Of a DNA stretch of 41,126 nt, positions 24,573 through 32,986 are shown one piece after another (the stretch's first letter is position 1; every line of letters begins with the position of its first letter). A program made the position numbers and the translations under genes. Location of the stretch: positions 1 through 41,126 of the forward strand of contig JAVVVD010000011.1 of assembly GCA_036652795.1 (NCBI GenBank). Direction: 5' to 3'. Source of the DNA: JAVVVD01 sp036652795 (GTDB lineage Bacteria; Bacillota; Clostridia; Christensenellales; CAG-138). The notes under the pieces are model-generated. The model saw only the letters and a list, made by a program, of their open reading frames with translations. It searched no databases and was not told the DNA's origin.

Positions 24573-27194
24573 TTACACGATAACGCTAGTTCCATAATAA
24601 GCATTGAGATACATCTGCCTGATCTCCATCATAAGTGGGTAGCGCGGGTTGGCGCCTGTGCACTGATCGTCAAACGCCTGTTCTACCATCTCATCTAGGC
24701 GATCCAGAAAATCCTTTTCATCGATTCCATAGTCCTTGATAGTCCTTTTTATGCCAACTTTATCCTTAAGCGCATCCAGCGCCGTAATCAGATTTCCCAG
24801 TTTTTCCTGGTTGTTTTTGCCGGATATCCCCAGCGCATCCGCTACCTGCGCATAGCGCTCCAGCGTATGTGGGTAGCTATATTGTGAAAATGTTCCCATC
24901 TTGTGTGGAACCTCTACGGCATTGAAACGAAGTACCTCATCTATCATCAACGCATTGGCAATGCCATGCGGCAGATGGTGGAATGCGCCCAGCTTATGCG
25001 CCATAGAATGGCATACGCCCAAGAAAGCATTGGCGAACGCCATGCCTGCCATGGCGGCAGCATTGGCCATTTTTTCCCTCGCAAGCATATCATTAGGACC
25101 ATCGTCATAGGCACGGGGCAAATACTCAAAAACCATTTGCAGCGAGCGTAGGGCTAATCCGTCAGTATAGTCTGTTGCCAGCATAGATGCATATGCCTCC
25201 AGCGCATGTGTAACCGCATCTATGCCCGACGCGGCTGTAAGTCCCTTTGGCGCATTCATATGCATGTCCGCATCGATGATAGCCATATTTGGCATCAGCT
25301 CATAGTCGGCCAACGGATACTTTACACCGGTTTTTTCATCCGTGATAACGGCGAACGGCGTTACCTCTGAGCCCGTGCCTGCGGATGTGGGGATTGCAAT
25401 AAAATATGCCTTATCTCCCATCTTGGGAAATGTATATATACGTTTGCGTATATCGGCAAAACGCATTGCCATATCCATAAAGTCCGCTTCGGGATGCTCG
25501 TACATTACCCACATGATCTTTGCCGCATCCATAGCCGAGCCACCGCCCAGCGCAATTATAACATCAGGCGCAAACACGCTCATCTGAGCAGCACCTTCTT
25601 TGGCACACGCAAGTGTTGGATCCGGCGCAACGTTTGAAAATGTTGCATGCCGTATTCCCATCTCATCAAGTTTATCAGTAATAGGTTTCGTATATCCATT
25701 ATTATAAAGGAAGCTATCCGTAACTACAAAGGCTTTCTTTTTGCCCATAACGGTTTTAAGCTCATCCAGCGCAACCGGCAAACACCCTTTCTTCATATAT
25801 ACCTTTTGTGGGGTTCTGAACCACAGCATATTTTCTCTCCTCTCGGCCACAGTCTTGATGTTGAGCAGATGTTTCACCCCAACGTTTTCAGAAACACTGT
25901 TGCCGCCCCACGAACCGCAGCCCAGCGTCAAAGATGGTGCAAGCTTGAAGTTGTAAAGATCTCCTATGCCACCGTGTGAAGATGGTGTGTTCACAATTAT
26001 GCGGCAGGTCTTCATCCGCGCTGTAAATGCGGCAAGTTTTTCGCCTTGGGTGATCTGGTTTAAATAAATCGAGCTTGTGTGCCCGTATCCACCGTCCGCA
26101 ACCAAGCGTTCTGCCTTGTTAAGCGCGTCCGCAAAATCTTTAGCTCTATACATTGCAAGCACCGGCGAAAGCTTTTCATGGGCAAATTCCTCGCTAAGCT
26201 CAACGCTTTCCACCTCGCCAATAAGTATCTTTGCGCTTTCAGGAACCGTTACGCCCGCAAGCGCTGCTATCTTATGCGCACTTTGCCCAACGATCTTCGC
26301 GTTTAGCGCACCATTAATTATTATCGTCTTCCTGACTTTTTCCGTATCTTGCTTACCCAAGAATACGCAACCGCGATCGCTAAATTCCTTTTTAACTATA
26401 TTATACACCTTATCCAGCACTATAACAGACTGCTCCGATGCACAGATCATGCCGTTATCAAATGTTTTTGAGTGGATTATCGAGTTTACTGCCAACAGGA
26501 TATCCGCTGTATCGTCGATTATGGCCGGCGTGTTGCCTGGCCCTACACCGATAGCAGGCTTTCCGCTTGAGTAGGCTGCCTTCACCATGCCTGGGCCGCC
26601 CGTAGCAAGTATTATATCAGCATCCCGCATAACCGCGTTTGTAAGCTCTAAGCTTGGCACATCTATCCAGCCAATTATGCCCTCGGGCGCACCTGCCGCC
26701 ACTGCGGCCTCCAGTACGAGTTTAGCCGCCGCTATAGTGCTGTTTTTGGCGCGCGGATGTGGGCTGATTATTATACCATTGCGTGTTTTAAGTGCCAGCA
26801 GTGTTTTAAATATGGCCGTTGAAGTTGGATTTGTAGTCGGGATTACCGCAGCTATAACGCCGATAGGCTCAGCTATCTTTTGGATGCCATAGGCCTTATC
26901 TTCTTCAATAATTCCACAGGTTTTTGTATCCTTATAGGCATTATATATATATTCTGAGGCATAGTGGTTTTTTATCACCTTGTCTTCTACAATTCCCATA
27001 CCTGTCTCTGCGACCGCCATTTTTGCAAGCGGTATGCGTGCCTTATTCGCTGCGGACGCGGCGGCAAGGAAAATCGAGTCAACCTGCTGCTGGGTGTATG
27101 TTGCAAATTTCTTTTGCGCTGTTCTGATACGCGCAATTGCCGCTTCCAGCATTTCCACGCTGTCTACACTTTTGTAATCCTTCTTGGTATCCAT
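24573..27194 (-). CDS. adhE: Bifunctional acetaldehyde-CoA/alcohol dehydrogenase
   Basis: The 873-aa protein reduces acetyl-CoA to acetaldehyde and then ethanol with NADH. The N-terminal aldehyde dehydrogenase half (1 to about 445) has the catalytic Cys251 in GMICASEQS and a GVGPGNTP loop. The C-terminal iron-ADH half (about 455-873) has GGGSAMDAAKIMW, and iron ligands including the histidines in CHSMAHKLGAFHHLPHG. Length is normal and no interruption is seen; such enzymes form helical spirosomes. Start ATG with GGAGG upstream. It lies 16 nt after rex, so the repressor and its usual target are in one operon, followed directly by the hydrogenase genes. Confidence 0.97.
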   Translation of the reverse strand: MDTKKDYKSVDSVEMLEAAIARIRTAQKKFATYTQQQVDSIFLAAASAANKARIPLAKMAVAETGMGIVEDKVIKNHYASEYIYNAYKDTKTCGIIEEDKAYGIQKIAEPIGVIAAVIPTTNPTSTAIFKTLLALKTRNGIIISPHPRAKNSTIAAAKLVLEAAVAAGAPEGIIGWIDVPSLELTNAVMRDADIILATGGPGMVKAAYSSGKPAIGVGPGNTPAIIDDTADILLAVNSIIHSKTFDNGMICASEQSVIVLDKVYNIVKKEFSDRGCVFLGKQDTEKVRKTIIINGALNAKIVGQSAHKIAALAGVTVPESAKILIGEVESVELSEEFAHEKLSPVLAMYRAKDFADALNKAERLVADGGYGHTSSIYLNQITQGEKLAAFTARMKTCRIIVNTPSSHGGIGDLYNFKLAPSLTLGCGSWGGNSVSENVGVKHLLNIKTVAERRENMLWFRTPQKVYMKKGCLPVALDELKTVMGKKKAFVVTDSFLYNNGYTKPITDKLDEMGIRHATFSNVAPDPTLACAKEGAAQMSVFAPDVIIALGGGSAMDAAKIMWVMYEHPEADFMDMAMRFADIRKRIYTFPKMGDKAYFIAIPTSAGTGSEVTPFAVITDEKTGVKYPLADYELMPNMAIIDADMHMNAPKGLTAASGIDAVTHALEAYASMLATDYTDGLALRSLQMVFEYLPRAYDDGPNDMLAREKMANAAAMAGMAFANAFLGVCHSMAHKLGAFHHLPHGIANALMIDEVLRFNAVEVPHKMGTFSQYSYPHTLERYAQVADALGISGKNNQEKLGNLITALDALKDKVGIKRTIKDYGIDEKDFLDRLDEMVEQAFDDQCTGANPRYPLMMEIRQMYLNAYYGTSVIV

Positions 27195-27210
27195 TATATA
27201 TCCTCCTGCT

Positions 27211-27855
27211 TTAAATAGAGCTTTTAATAATAGTTTCTTTCAATCGGTTCGAAAGTATAGCGAGCGATGTCGCGATATTCTCATTTTGAACCAGCACATT
27301 TTCAGGGACTATGAGATGCGCCGGGGCGAAATTTAAAATTGCCAGAATTCCGCTTTTCACCATCCTATCGCATACTGCTTGGGCGCAATCAGCCGGAACT
27401 GTCAATATGCCTATGCGTATACACAATCTTGCACACAGCTCCTCCAGCTTTTGCATATCGAATATACTTTTTCCGGTATCCGTAACTCCACTTTTACCCG
27501 CATCTATGTCAAAGGCTGCTACAATGTTTAAGCCGTAATTTGCAAATCCGTTATAATCCAGCAGCGCACGGCCCAGTTTCCCTGCGCCAACCACAACGGC
27601 GTCATCCACATCATTATACCCAAGAAAATTCTCAAGCTCCTCTATCAGATCCGTTATTACATATCCTACCTTTGGCTTACCCGCTTCGCTTACCGAAGCC
27701 AGATCCTTTCGTACCTGCACCTCGCCCATCCCAAGCGCAAGCGCAAGCGTGGTTGCGGATATATGCGATTGTCCACCCGGCAGTAGTGACTTTAGATGCA
27801 TTAGATAGATCGGAAGCCTTTGCAGGGTTGATTTTGAAATGCTTCGAGTAGCCAT
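27211..27855 (-). CDS. rex: Redox-sensing transcriptional repressor Rex
   Basis: The 214-aa protein has an N-terminal winged helix (about 1-80, with QVRKDLASVS as recognition segment), a Rossmann domain with the nucleotide-binding VVVGAGKLGRALL, and a C-terminal domain-swap helix. Rex binds operators when NAD+/NADH is high and releases them when NADH rises, inducing fermentation genes such as adhE. The start is ATG 27855 with GGGAGGTG 5 nt upstream; the frame extends 25 codons further but without a site. It is first gene of the operon. No clear TTGTGA-type Rex operator was found upstream. Confidence 0.95.
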   Translation of the reverse strand: MATRSISKSTLQRLPIYLMHLKSLLPGGQSHISATTLALALGMGEVQVRKDLASVSEAGKPKVGYVITDLIEELENFLGYNDVDDAVVVGAGKLGRALLDYNGFANYGLNIVAAFDIDAGKSGVTDTGKSIFDMQKLEELCARLCIRIGILTVPADCAQAVCDRMVKSGILAILNFAPAHLIVPENVLVQNENIATSLAILSNRLKETIIKSSI

Positions 27856-27904
27856 TACTACACCTCCCTTTAACATGAATTCACAGATGTCCTTGTTCGT
27901 TTGA

Positions 27905-27913
27905 ATCTTATCA
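27905..27913 (-). promoter_or_regulatory. Possible extended -10 of the rex operon
   Basis: The minus strand reads TGATAAGAT about 50 nt before the rex start. No good -35 lies at 17 bp. It is the best candidate in the 85-nt gap between the upstream terminator and rex. Confidence 0.3.
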
Positions 27914-27941
27914 CATACAACATAACGCACGGAAATGTAAA

Positions 27942-27977
27942 AACGGCATATCGATATGTTGTTATCGATATGCCGTT
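27942..27977 (-). terminator. Terminator of the liv operon
   Basis: A perfect 14-bp stem (AACGGCATATCGAT/ATCGATATGCCGTT) with an 8-nt loop is followed on the minus strand by TTTTTACATTT. It lies 47 nt after livF and separates the liv and rex operons. Confidence 0.88.
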
Positions 27978-28024
27978 ACTGTTTGGCTATTAGGTTTTTT
28001 ATTACGTTTAAATGCAATTATATT

Positions 28025-28732
28025 TTAGCCACCAAGATAGGCTCGTTTCACCTCATCATTGCTGCTAAGGTCTTTCGACAATCCCTGTAGTTTTATCTTG
28101 CCGCTCTCCAGCACATAACCTCTATTCGCAATGCTCAGTGCCATATTGGCATTTTGCTCTACCAGCAATATTGTAATTCCATTTTTGTTTATATCCAGTA
28201 TAATCTCGAAAATAAGGTCTACAATCATTGGCGCAAGCCCCAGGGAAGGTTCGTCAAGCATAAGCAGCTTGGGTTCTGACATCAGTGCGCGCCCTATCGC
28301 AAGCATCTGCTGTTCGCCGCCCGACAATGTGCCTGCCTGCTGCTTAGTGCGCTCCTTAAGCCTTGGAAACAAATCATAAACCCTTTCGAAATTCTGTTCA
28401 ACGCGAACCATATCGCGGATATTATATGCGCCCAACCTAAGGTTTTCACTTACCGTTAATTCCGGGAAAACTTCGCGCCCTTCAGGCGAAAGGCTAATTC
28501 CCATTTTAACAATCTCATGCGCTGGTTTCCCTGAAATATCCTTGCCGTCAAAATTGATTTTACCCGACCGCATGCTTATCAATCCGCTGATAGAACCAAG
28601 TGTTGTTGTTTTACCAGCGCCATTGCTGCCAATCAGCGTTACGATCTCACCTTGCTCTACATCAATACTTAGACCGTGCAGAGCATGAATATTACCATAA
28701 AACGTATGGATATCATTCACTGACAGCAACAT
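28025..28732 (-). CDS. livF: Branched-chain amino acid-type ABC ATPase LivF
   Basis: The 235-aa ATPase has Walker A GSNGAGKTT, signature LSGGEQQMLAIGRAL and Walker B LLMLDEPSLGLAP, the short LivF form. It energises the LivHM permease together with LivG. ATG with GGGAGGTC upstream, overlapping the livG stop by 20 nt. Last gene of the operon, followed by a strong terminator. Confidence 0.94.
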   Translation of the reverse strand: MLLSVNDIHTFYGNIHALHGLSIDVEQGEIVTLIGSNGAGKTTTLGSISGLISMRSGKINFDGKDISGKPAHEIVKMGISLSPEGREVFPELTVSENLRLGAYNIRDMVRVEQNFERVYDLFPRLKERTKQQAGTLSGGEQQMLAIGRALMSEPKLLMLDEPSLGLAPMIVDLIFEIILDINKNGITILLVEQNANMALSIANRGYVLESGKIKLQGLSKDLSSNDEVKRAYLGG

Positions 28733-29492
28733 TTGTGTGACCTCCCAAATAAGCTCTGATGACGTCCTTGTTTACGCGAACATCTTCCGGTAGTCCTTCC
28801 GCTATAAGTTTTCCGTAGTCAACTACGTATATCCTGTCTGATATGTTCATAACAACATTCATATCATGCTCGATAAGCAATATTGTGTAACCCATATCCC
28901 GGATCTTTCCAATAAAGTGTACAAGCTCCATTGATTCCTGTGGATTCATGCCAGCAGCCGGTTCATCTAGCAGCAGCAGCTTTGCATCTGTAGCCATAGC
29001 GCGCGCGATTTCCAGTTTGCGCATATCACCATAGGGCAGTGATCCGGCATACAAATCCGCTCTATCGTCAAAATCCAATTTTTTCAGGAATTCAATGGCC
29101 TCATAGGTCTTTATTGCTTCCTCTTTACGGAAATTTGGCAGTCTGAGCAATGAAGAGAAGAACCCATATTTAGTCCTGGTATGTTGGCCGATCATAACAT
29201 TTTCGATAACCCGCATCTGCGGGAAAATCCTGATATTTTGGAACGTCCTCGCTATACCAGCTTTAACGATCTCCTGTGGTATTTTATTGTCTATACGCTT
29301 ACCATCAAAAGTAATGCTCCCCTCGCTGAGTGAATACAGCCCGGTTATCAGATTAAATATGGTGGTCTTTCCTGCGCCATTGGGGCCAATAATGCTAACA
29401 ATCTCGCCCTGATTTACATGAAAGCTCACACCATTGACGGCTACAAGTCCGCCAAAGCTAATGGAAATTGTATCTGCTTCAAGTAATGCCAT
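28713..29492 (-). CDS. livG: Branched-chain amino acid-type ABC ATPase LivG
   Basis: The 259-aa ATPase has Walker A GPNGAGKTT, the LivG-typical VIENVMIGQHTRTKYG insert, a signature region LPYGDMRKLEIARAMA in place of LSGGQ (normal for LivG) and Walker B LLLLDEPAAGMNP. The ribosome site is weak (GGTAAT). A stronger AAGGGGGA lies about 40 nt upstream, separated from the start by a short G/C-rich inverted repeat (CAGGG/CCCTG). It follows livM by 43 nt. Confidence 0.94.
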   Translation of the reverse strand: MALLEADTISISFGGLVAVNGVSFHVNQGEIVSIIGPNGAGKTTIFNLITGLYSLSEGSITFDGKRIDNKIPQEIVKAGIARTFQNIRIFPQMRVIENVMIGQHTRTKYGFFSSLLRLPNFRKEEAIKTYEAIEFLKKLDFDDRADLYAGSLPYGDMRKLEIARAMATDAKLLLLDEPAAGMNPQESMELVHFIGKIRDMGYTILLIEHDMNVVMNISDRIYVVDYGKLIAEGLPEDVRVNKDVIRAYLGGHTNVAVSE

Positions 29493-29535
29493 AATAGTAT
29501 ATTACCAGGGTTGAACACCCCTGTCCCCCTTCACG

Positions 29536-30594
29536 TTAATTTGATTTAGCACCCGGCCCGTTCGCGTTATTCTTTTTAAGCAACTCCCTTGTCAGCTTTG
29601 GCAGAGGATAAGGCAACGTGCTTTTCCAGCCCAGCAGCCCTGATGGGCGGAATCGCATCATAACCACAAGCAACAAGCCATATACAATAAATCTGTAGCT
29701 TTCAAGGAACCGGAACATCTCGGGCATTGTCACAAGCAATAGCGCGCCAAGTATTGGTCCGCGTATTGTTCCAAGGCCACCTGTAACCAATATGCTCACA
29801 ATCATTATTGACATATCCGAGGTGAATGCATTTGAGTCAATATACCTTTGCATCTGTGCATAAAACGTGCCTACAAAACCACACATCATGGCAGAGATTA
29901 TAAAGGCGAGGATTTTATAGTTTGTAGTACGTATACCCATCATAGTCGCCGCAAGCTGATCATGCTTTATCGCGCTAAACGCGCGCCCTATCTTAGAATG
30001 CATGATTGACCAGTTGATAAAAGCATAAAGTATTACAACAACCATTATGAAGTAAAGATAACCTTTATTTGCCAGCGTCAGTTCAAGGCCGAATACAACC
30101 GGTTTTGGTATATCCTTGATGCCCAACGCGCCTCCAGTAACGCTCGTCCAGTTTAAAAATACGATACGCATTATTTCGCCAAATCCCAGTGTTACAATTG
30201 CAAGATGCGAGTTGCTCAGCCGCAACGCAGGCAGCCCGATTATCAGCCCAAGTATGCCTGCCACCAACGCGCCGACCGTTGCCGCCGTAAGAAGTTGCCA
30301 GCCAGTAAACCTTGTGATAAGAATAGCGCCTGTAAATGCGCCGACGCCAACGAATCCTGCATGTCCCATCGACATAAGTCCCAAATAGCCCGTAAGCATA
30401 TTAAGCGACATTGCCAAAGCCATGTATATACCTACCATCGTCAATACCCGCACAATGTATTCCGAACTGATAAATTGTGGGAAAACGACGAGTACAATAA
30501 GCAGTGCAGCCCCAAGAATCAGCTTGTTTTTTTGCATAAAAGCCTCAAACTTGGAAAGTAGTGTGGATTGTATCTTTGATTGAATTGTACTCAT
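29536..30594 (-). CDS. livM: Branched-chain amino acid-type ABC permease LivM
   Basis: The 352-aa permease has about eight to ten membrane segments and the LivM motifs LNMLTGYLGLMSMGHAGFVGVGAF, SHLAIVTLGFGEIMR and GIRTTNYKILAF. It forms the membrane channel with LivH. Start ATG with AAGGTG 8 nt upstream, 5 nt after livH. The C-terminal tail after the last helix is basic and cytosolic. Confidence 0.94.
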   Translation of the reverse strand: MSTIQSKIQSTLLSKFEAFMQKNKLILGAALLIVLVVFPQFISSEYIVRVLTMVGIYMALAMSLNMLTGYLGLMSMGHAGFVGVGAFTGAILITRFTGWQLLTAATVGALVAGILGLIIGLPALRLSNSHLAIVTLGFGEIMRIVFLNWTSVTGGALGIKDIPKPVVFGLELTLANKGYLYFIMVVVILYAFINWSIMHSKIGRAFSAIKHDQLAATMMGIRTTNYKILAFIISAMMCGFVGTFYAQMQRYIDSNAFTSDMSIMIVSILVTGGLGTIRGPILGALLLVTMPEMFRFLESYRFIVYGLLLVVMMRFRPSGLLGWKSTLPYPLPKLTRELLKKNNANGPGAKSN

Positions 30595-30599
30595 AATAT

Positions 30600-31484
30600 T
30601 TACACCTTACTTATCGCTTTCTTGCCAAAGAGTCCCTGCGGTTTGAATATCAAGATAGCAATCAATATGATAAACGAAACAGCATCCCTGTACGGTGCGC
30701 CGATATACCCGGCCACCATTACCTCCACAATTCCCACGATAATGCCACCTACAACGCTGCCATGTAACACGCCTAATCCACCAAGCAACGCAGAAGCGAA
30801 GGTTTTATTACCCATCATAATACCCATCATCGGGTAAACCACCTGATAATATCCGGCAACCAGTGTGCCTGCGATACAAGCCGAAACGCCGGCAAAGCAG
30901 AATACGATTGTGATGATACGATTGACATTTATACCCATGAGCGATGCTGATTTTGCATTTTGCTGCACCGCACGGATTGCCAGACCCAAATGGGTTTTGT
31001 TTATCACGCATGTCAGAATCACAAGCAATGTAACACAAACGGCCAGAAGGAACAGCTGTGAAGAGTCTATTTGAATCGAGCCAATATTTATCATGCCAAA
31101 ATCATAGAAATTTGGGAAATTGTTGCGGTTGCTTCCAAATACTGTTACCATGGAGTTTTGTATGATATATGCAATGCCAATGGTTGTCATCAACGTTGGC
31201 ATTCCCTGAGCATTCTTTTTACGCAACGGCTCGATACTGAACTTGTTAATGGCCATATCCAGAAGACCCGTAAGTACCATACCAATTAACATGGCAACCC
31301 ATGGATTAATGTGTAGATATTGCACAAGCGTATATGCACTCATAGCGCCAAAGGCATATACCGCGCCGTGTGAAAAGTTGATCATCCTAAGTATGCTAAA
31401 TATCAGTGAGTATCCAACTGCCACAAGTGAATATATCAAACCAAGAACAACGCCGTTTAATAAGAGAGTCAAAAATCCTGCCAT
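30600..31484 (-). CDS. livH: Branched-chain amino acid-type ABC permease LivH
   Basis: The 294-aa permease has the LivH opening LLNGVVLGLIYSLVAVGYSLIF, MINFSHGAVYAFGA, and the GLAIRAVQQNAKSASLMGINVNR coupling segment, with about eight membrane helices. Its ATG has no adjacent ribosome site. A GGAGGGGAGG sits 30 nt upstream, separated by a perfect hairpin that also contains a 14-codon upstream ORF. Translation control at this start is therefore likely. Confidence 0.93.
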   Translation of the reverse strand: MAGFLTLLLNGVVLGLIYSLVAVGYSLIFSILRMINFSHGAVYAFGAMSAYTLVQYLHINPWVAMLIGMVLTGLLDMAINKFSIEPLRKKNAQGMPTLMTTIGIAYIIQNSMVTVFGSNRNNFPNFYDFGMINIGSIQIDSSQLFLLAVCVTLLVILTCVINKTHLGLAIRAVQQNAKSASLMGINVNRIITIVFCFAGVSACIAGTLVAGYYQVVYPMMGIMMGNKTFASALLGGLGVLHGSVVGGIIVGIVEVMVAGYIGAPYRDAVSFIILIAILIFKPQGLFGKKAISKV

Positions 31485-31513
31485 AGCTTTTGTGATTGAT
31501 GAAAATCAATCAC
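31469..31513 (-). other. 14-codon upstream ORF overlapping the livH start
   Basis: GTG at 31513, with GGAGG 6 nt upstream, opens VIDFHQSQKLWQDF and stops with TGA at 31471-31469, inside livH in another frame. It may be a coupling leader. Alternatively the ribosome site serves livH itself through the hairpin. Confidence 0.4.
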
Positions 31514-31524
31514 GCCTCCCCTCC
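31482..31524 (-). promoter_or_regulatory. Structured ribosome-binding region of livH
   Basis: From upstream: GGAGGGGAGGC (31524-31514), an 8-bp perfect hairpin GTGATTGA/TCAATCAC (31513-31492) with a 6-nt loop, 7 nt, then the livH ATG. Folding the hairpin would bring the strong Shine-Dalgarno to about 8 nt from the ATG. Confidence 0.6.
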
Positions 31525-31612
31525 AAAGACCTAATGTAAGTTACATCGAAAATAGAGTGTTTTAAAATTAGTTTATTGCCCACTGATTTCAGAAGAAAAG
31601 CGTATCCGTATT

Positions 31613-31648
31613 TGTACCTATGCGGCTTGTTATCGCCGCATAGATACA
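31613..31648 (-). other. Intercistronic hairpin after livK
   Basis: A 14-bp stem with one wobble (core CTATGCGGC/GCCGCATAG, 8-nt loop) lies in the 206-nt gap between livK and livH. It has no U tract on the minus strand, so it more likely protects the livK mRNA or attenuates than terminates. The rest of the gap up to the livH site shows nothing else I can support. Confidence 0.65.
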
Positions 31649-31690
31649 TCCATTCATACCCAACAAGGGTTTAAAGTCTGCTTTAGTATA

Positions 31691-32860
31691 TTACTTGTAC
31701 TCTATCCATTCGCCATCTTTAATGGTTACGAAGCGGTAATCCCTTGGGCAGTCCCTGCGCTCGTCAAACTTTACATTACCAATAACGCTTGGATAATCTA
31801 TCACGCTGAGTTGTTCGCGTATTTTATCGGTATCCGTTGAGCCGGCCTTCTCAATAGCAGTGAACAGTGTTCCGGCTGCGGCATAGGACTGACCTGCATC
31901 CGATATTGGGAATTTGTGCTGTGGATGCTGTTCAATGTACTTTTCGGTATAAGATTTGATTGTGGCATCATCATATACATACGCGAATGCGGCTGTGCAA
32001 ACTAAGCCCTCAGCGTTTTCGCCACAAATTTCCAATGTCTGTGCTGTAAACGTGCTGCCCGCGCCTTGCAGTTTTACATCAGGCATGGCCTTCTTCACCT
32101 GATTGATAAATGGAACAGAAACAGCATACGTGGTAACAAGCATTATGGTGTCAACGCCGGCAGTTTTGAAGTTGGATACGACTGCGCTGTAATCGTCATT
32201 ACCTTCAACTACAATTTCTTCAGCGACTATCTCTACATTTTTGTTACGCTCTTTTGCACCTTCGGTAATATACTGGTGGCAAAGCTCCTGAGATGCAAGA
32301 CCCCAATCGCTGTTGATCACCAAAAGACCGATTTTTTCGCCCTGAAGATTATCAAGAACCGAGCGGCACATGCTGCGCATCTCGTCACGTGAAAGAGGGC
32401 AGACCCTGTAGATGCAATCGCCAACCGCAGTAAAATCATAGTGTGAAGAAGACGGCGATATTTCTACTATGCGCTTTTCCTGATAGATTGGTGCAGCAGC
32501 CATTGAGCACGTGCTGTTGAAATGGCCTATTACAGCTACTATATCCTTATCTGACACAACCTGCTGCGCTACATTGGCAGCTTCTTCCGGCATACCCTTG
32601 TCATCAAAAGGAACAATTTGGATCTTACGGCCCAACAAGCCACCCTTCGCGTTCCACTCATCCGCCATTATGCCAACGGATATCTTGTAACCCAACCCAA
32701 ACTCAGAGTTGTCGCCCGTCATCGGGCCGCAGACTGCAATTTTAATCGTTTCTTCGCCTTCAACCGTAGATTGATCACCAGAGGAACTTGGCGCAGCAGC
32801 CGTGCAGCCCACCATAAGAACCATCAGTACCACCAACAATAGAGATATAATTTTTTTCAT
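31691..32860 (-). CDS. livK: Branched-chain amino acid-type binding lipoprotein LivK
   Basis: The 389-aa protein has a lipoprotein signal (MKKIISLLLVV..., lipobox MVGC with Cys near 18) and a type I periplasmic-binding fold starting IKIAVCGPMTGDNSEFGLGY, with NSDWGLASQE and YAAAGTLFTAIEKAG. It delivers an amino acid or related amide to LivHMGF; the true ligand is unknown and may not be a branched-chain amino acid. The second of two in-frame ATGs (32860) is chosen, being 8 nt from AAGGAG. The gene is flanked by hairpins on both sides. Confidence 0.92.
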   Translation of the reverse strand: MKKIISLLLVVLMVLMVGCTAAAPSSSGDQSTVEGEETIKIAVCGPMTGDNSEFGLGYKISVGIMADEWNAKGGLLGRKIQIVPFDDKGMPEEAANVAQQVVSDKDIVAVIGHFNSTCSMAAAPIYQEKRIVEISPSSSHYDFTAVGDCIYRVCPLSRDEMRSMCRSVLDNLQGEKIGLLVINSDWGLASQELCHQYITEGAKERNKNVEIVAEEIVVEGNDDYSAVVSNFKTAGVDTIMLVTTYAVSVPFINQVKKAMPDVKLQGAGSTFTAQTLEICGENAEGLVCTAAFAYVYDDATIKSYTEKYIEQHPQHKFPISDAGQSYAAAGTLFTAIEKAGSTDTDKIREQLSVIDYPSVIGNVKFDERRDCPRDYRFVTIKDGEWIEYK

Positions 32861-32948
32861 TTTCATTTCTCCTTAATAGATTTGTTTTGGTAGTGCGCTA
32901 GAAGTTGAGAACCTTCCCATTTTAAAACAGCAGCGGTATTAGTGGGTA

Positions 32949-32979
32949 TTCTGACGATATCGTGGCGATACCGTCAGAA
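32949..32979 (-). other. Intercistronic hairpin before livK
   Basis: A 14-bp stem (core TCTGACG...CGTCAGA, one wobble, loop of 3) lies directly after the DUF3830 stop. No U tract and no clear promoter follow before livK, so it is probably a processing or attenuation element. Confidence 0.6.
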
Positions 32980-32986
32980 ATTAAAA

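Noticed and set aside
27856..27930. Longer N-terminus of Rex
   Set aside because: The extra 25 residues do not belong to the Rex family, and the ATG at 27855 has an excellent ribosome site.
27942..27977. Inverted repeat upstream of rex considered as a Rex operator
   Set aside because: It lacks the TTGTGA/TCACAA pattern, is too long, and is followed by a T run on the minus strand, so it fits a terminator of livF.
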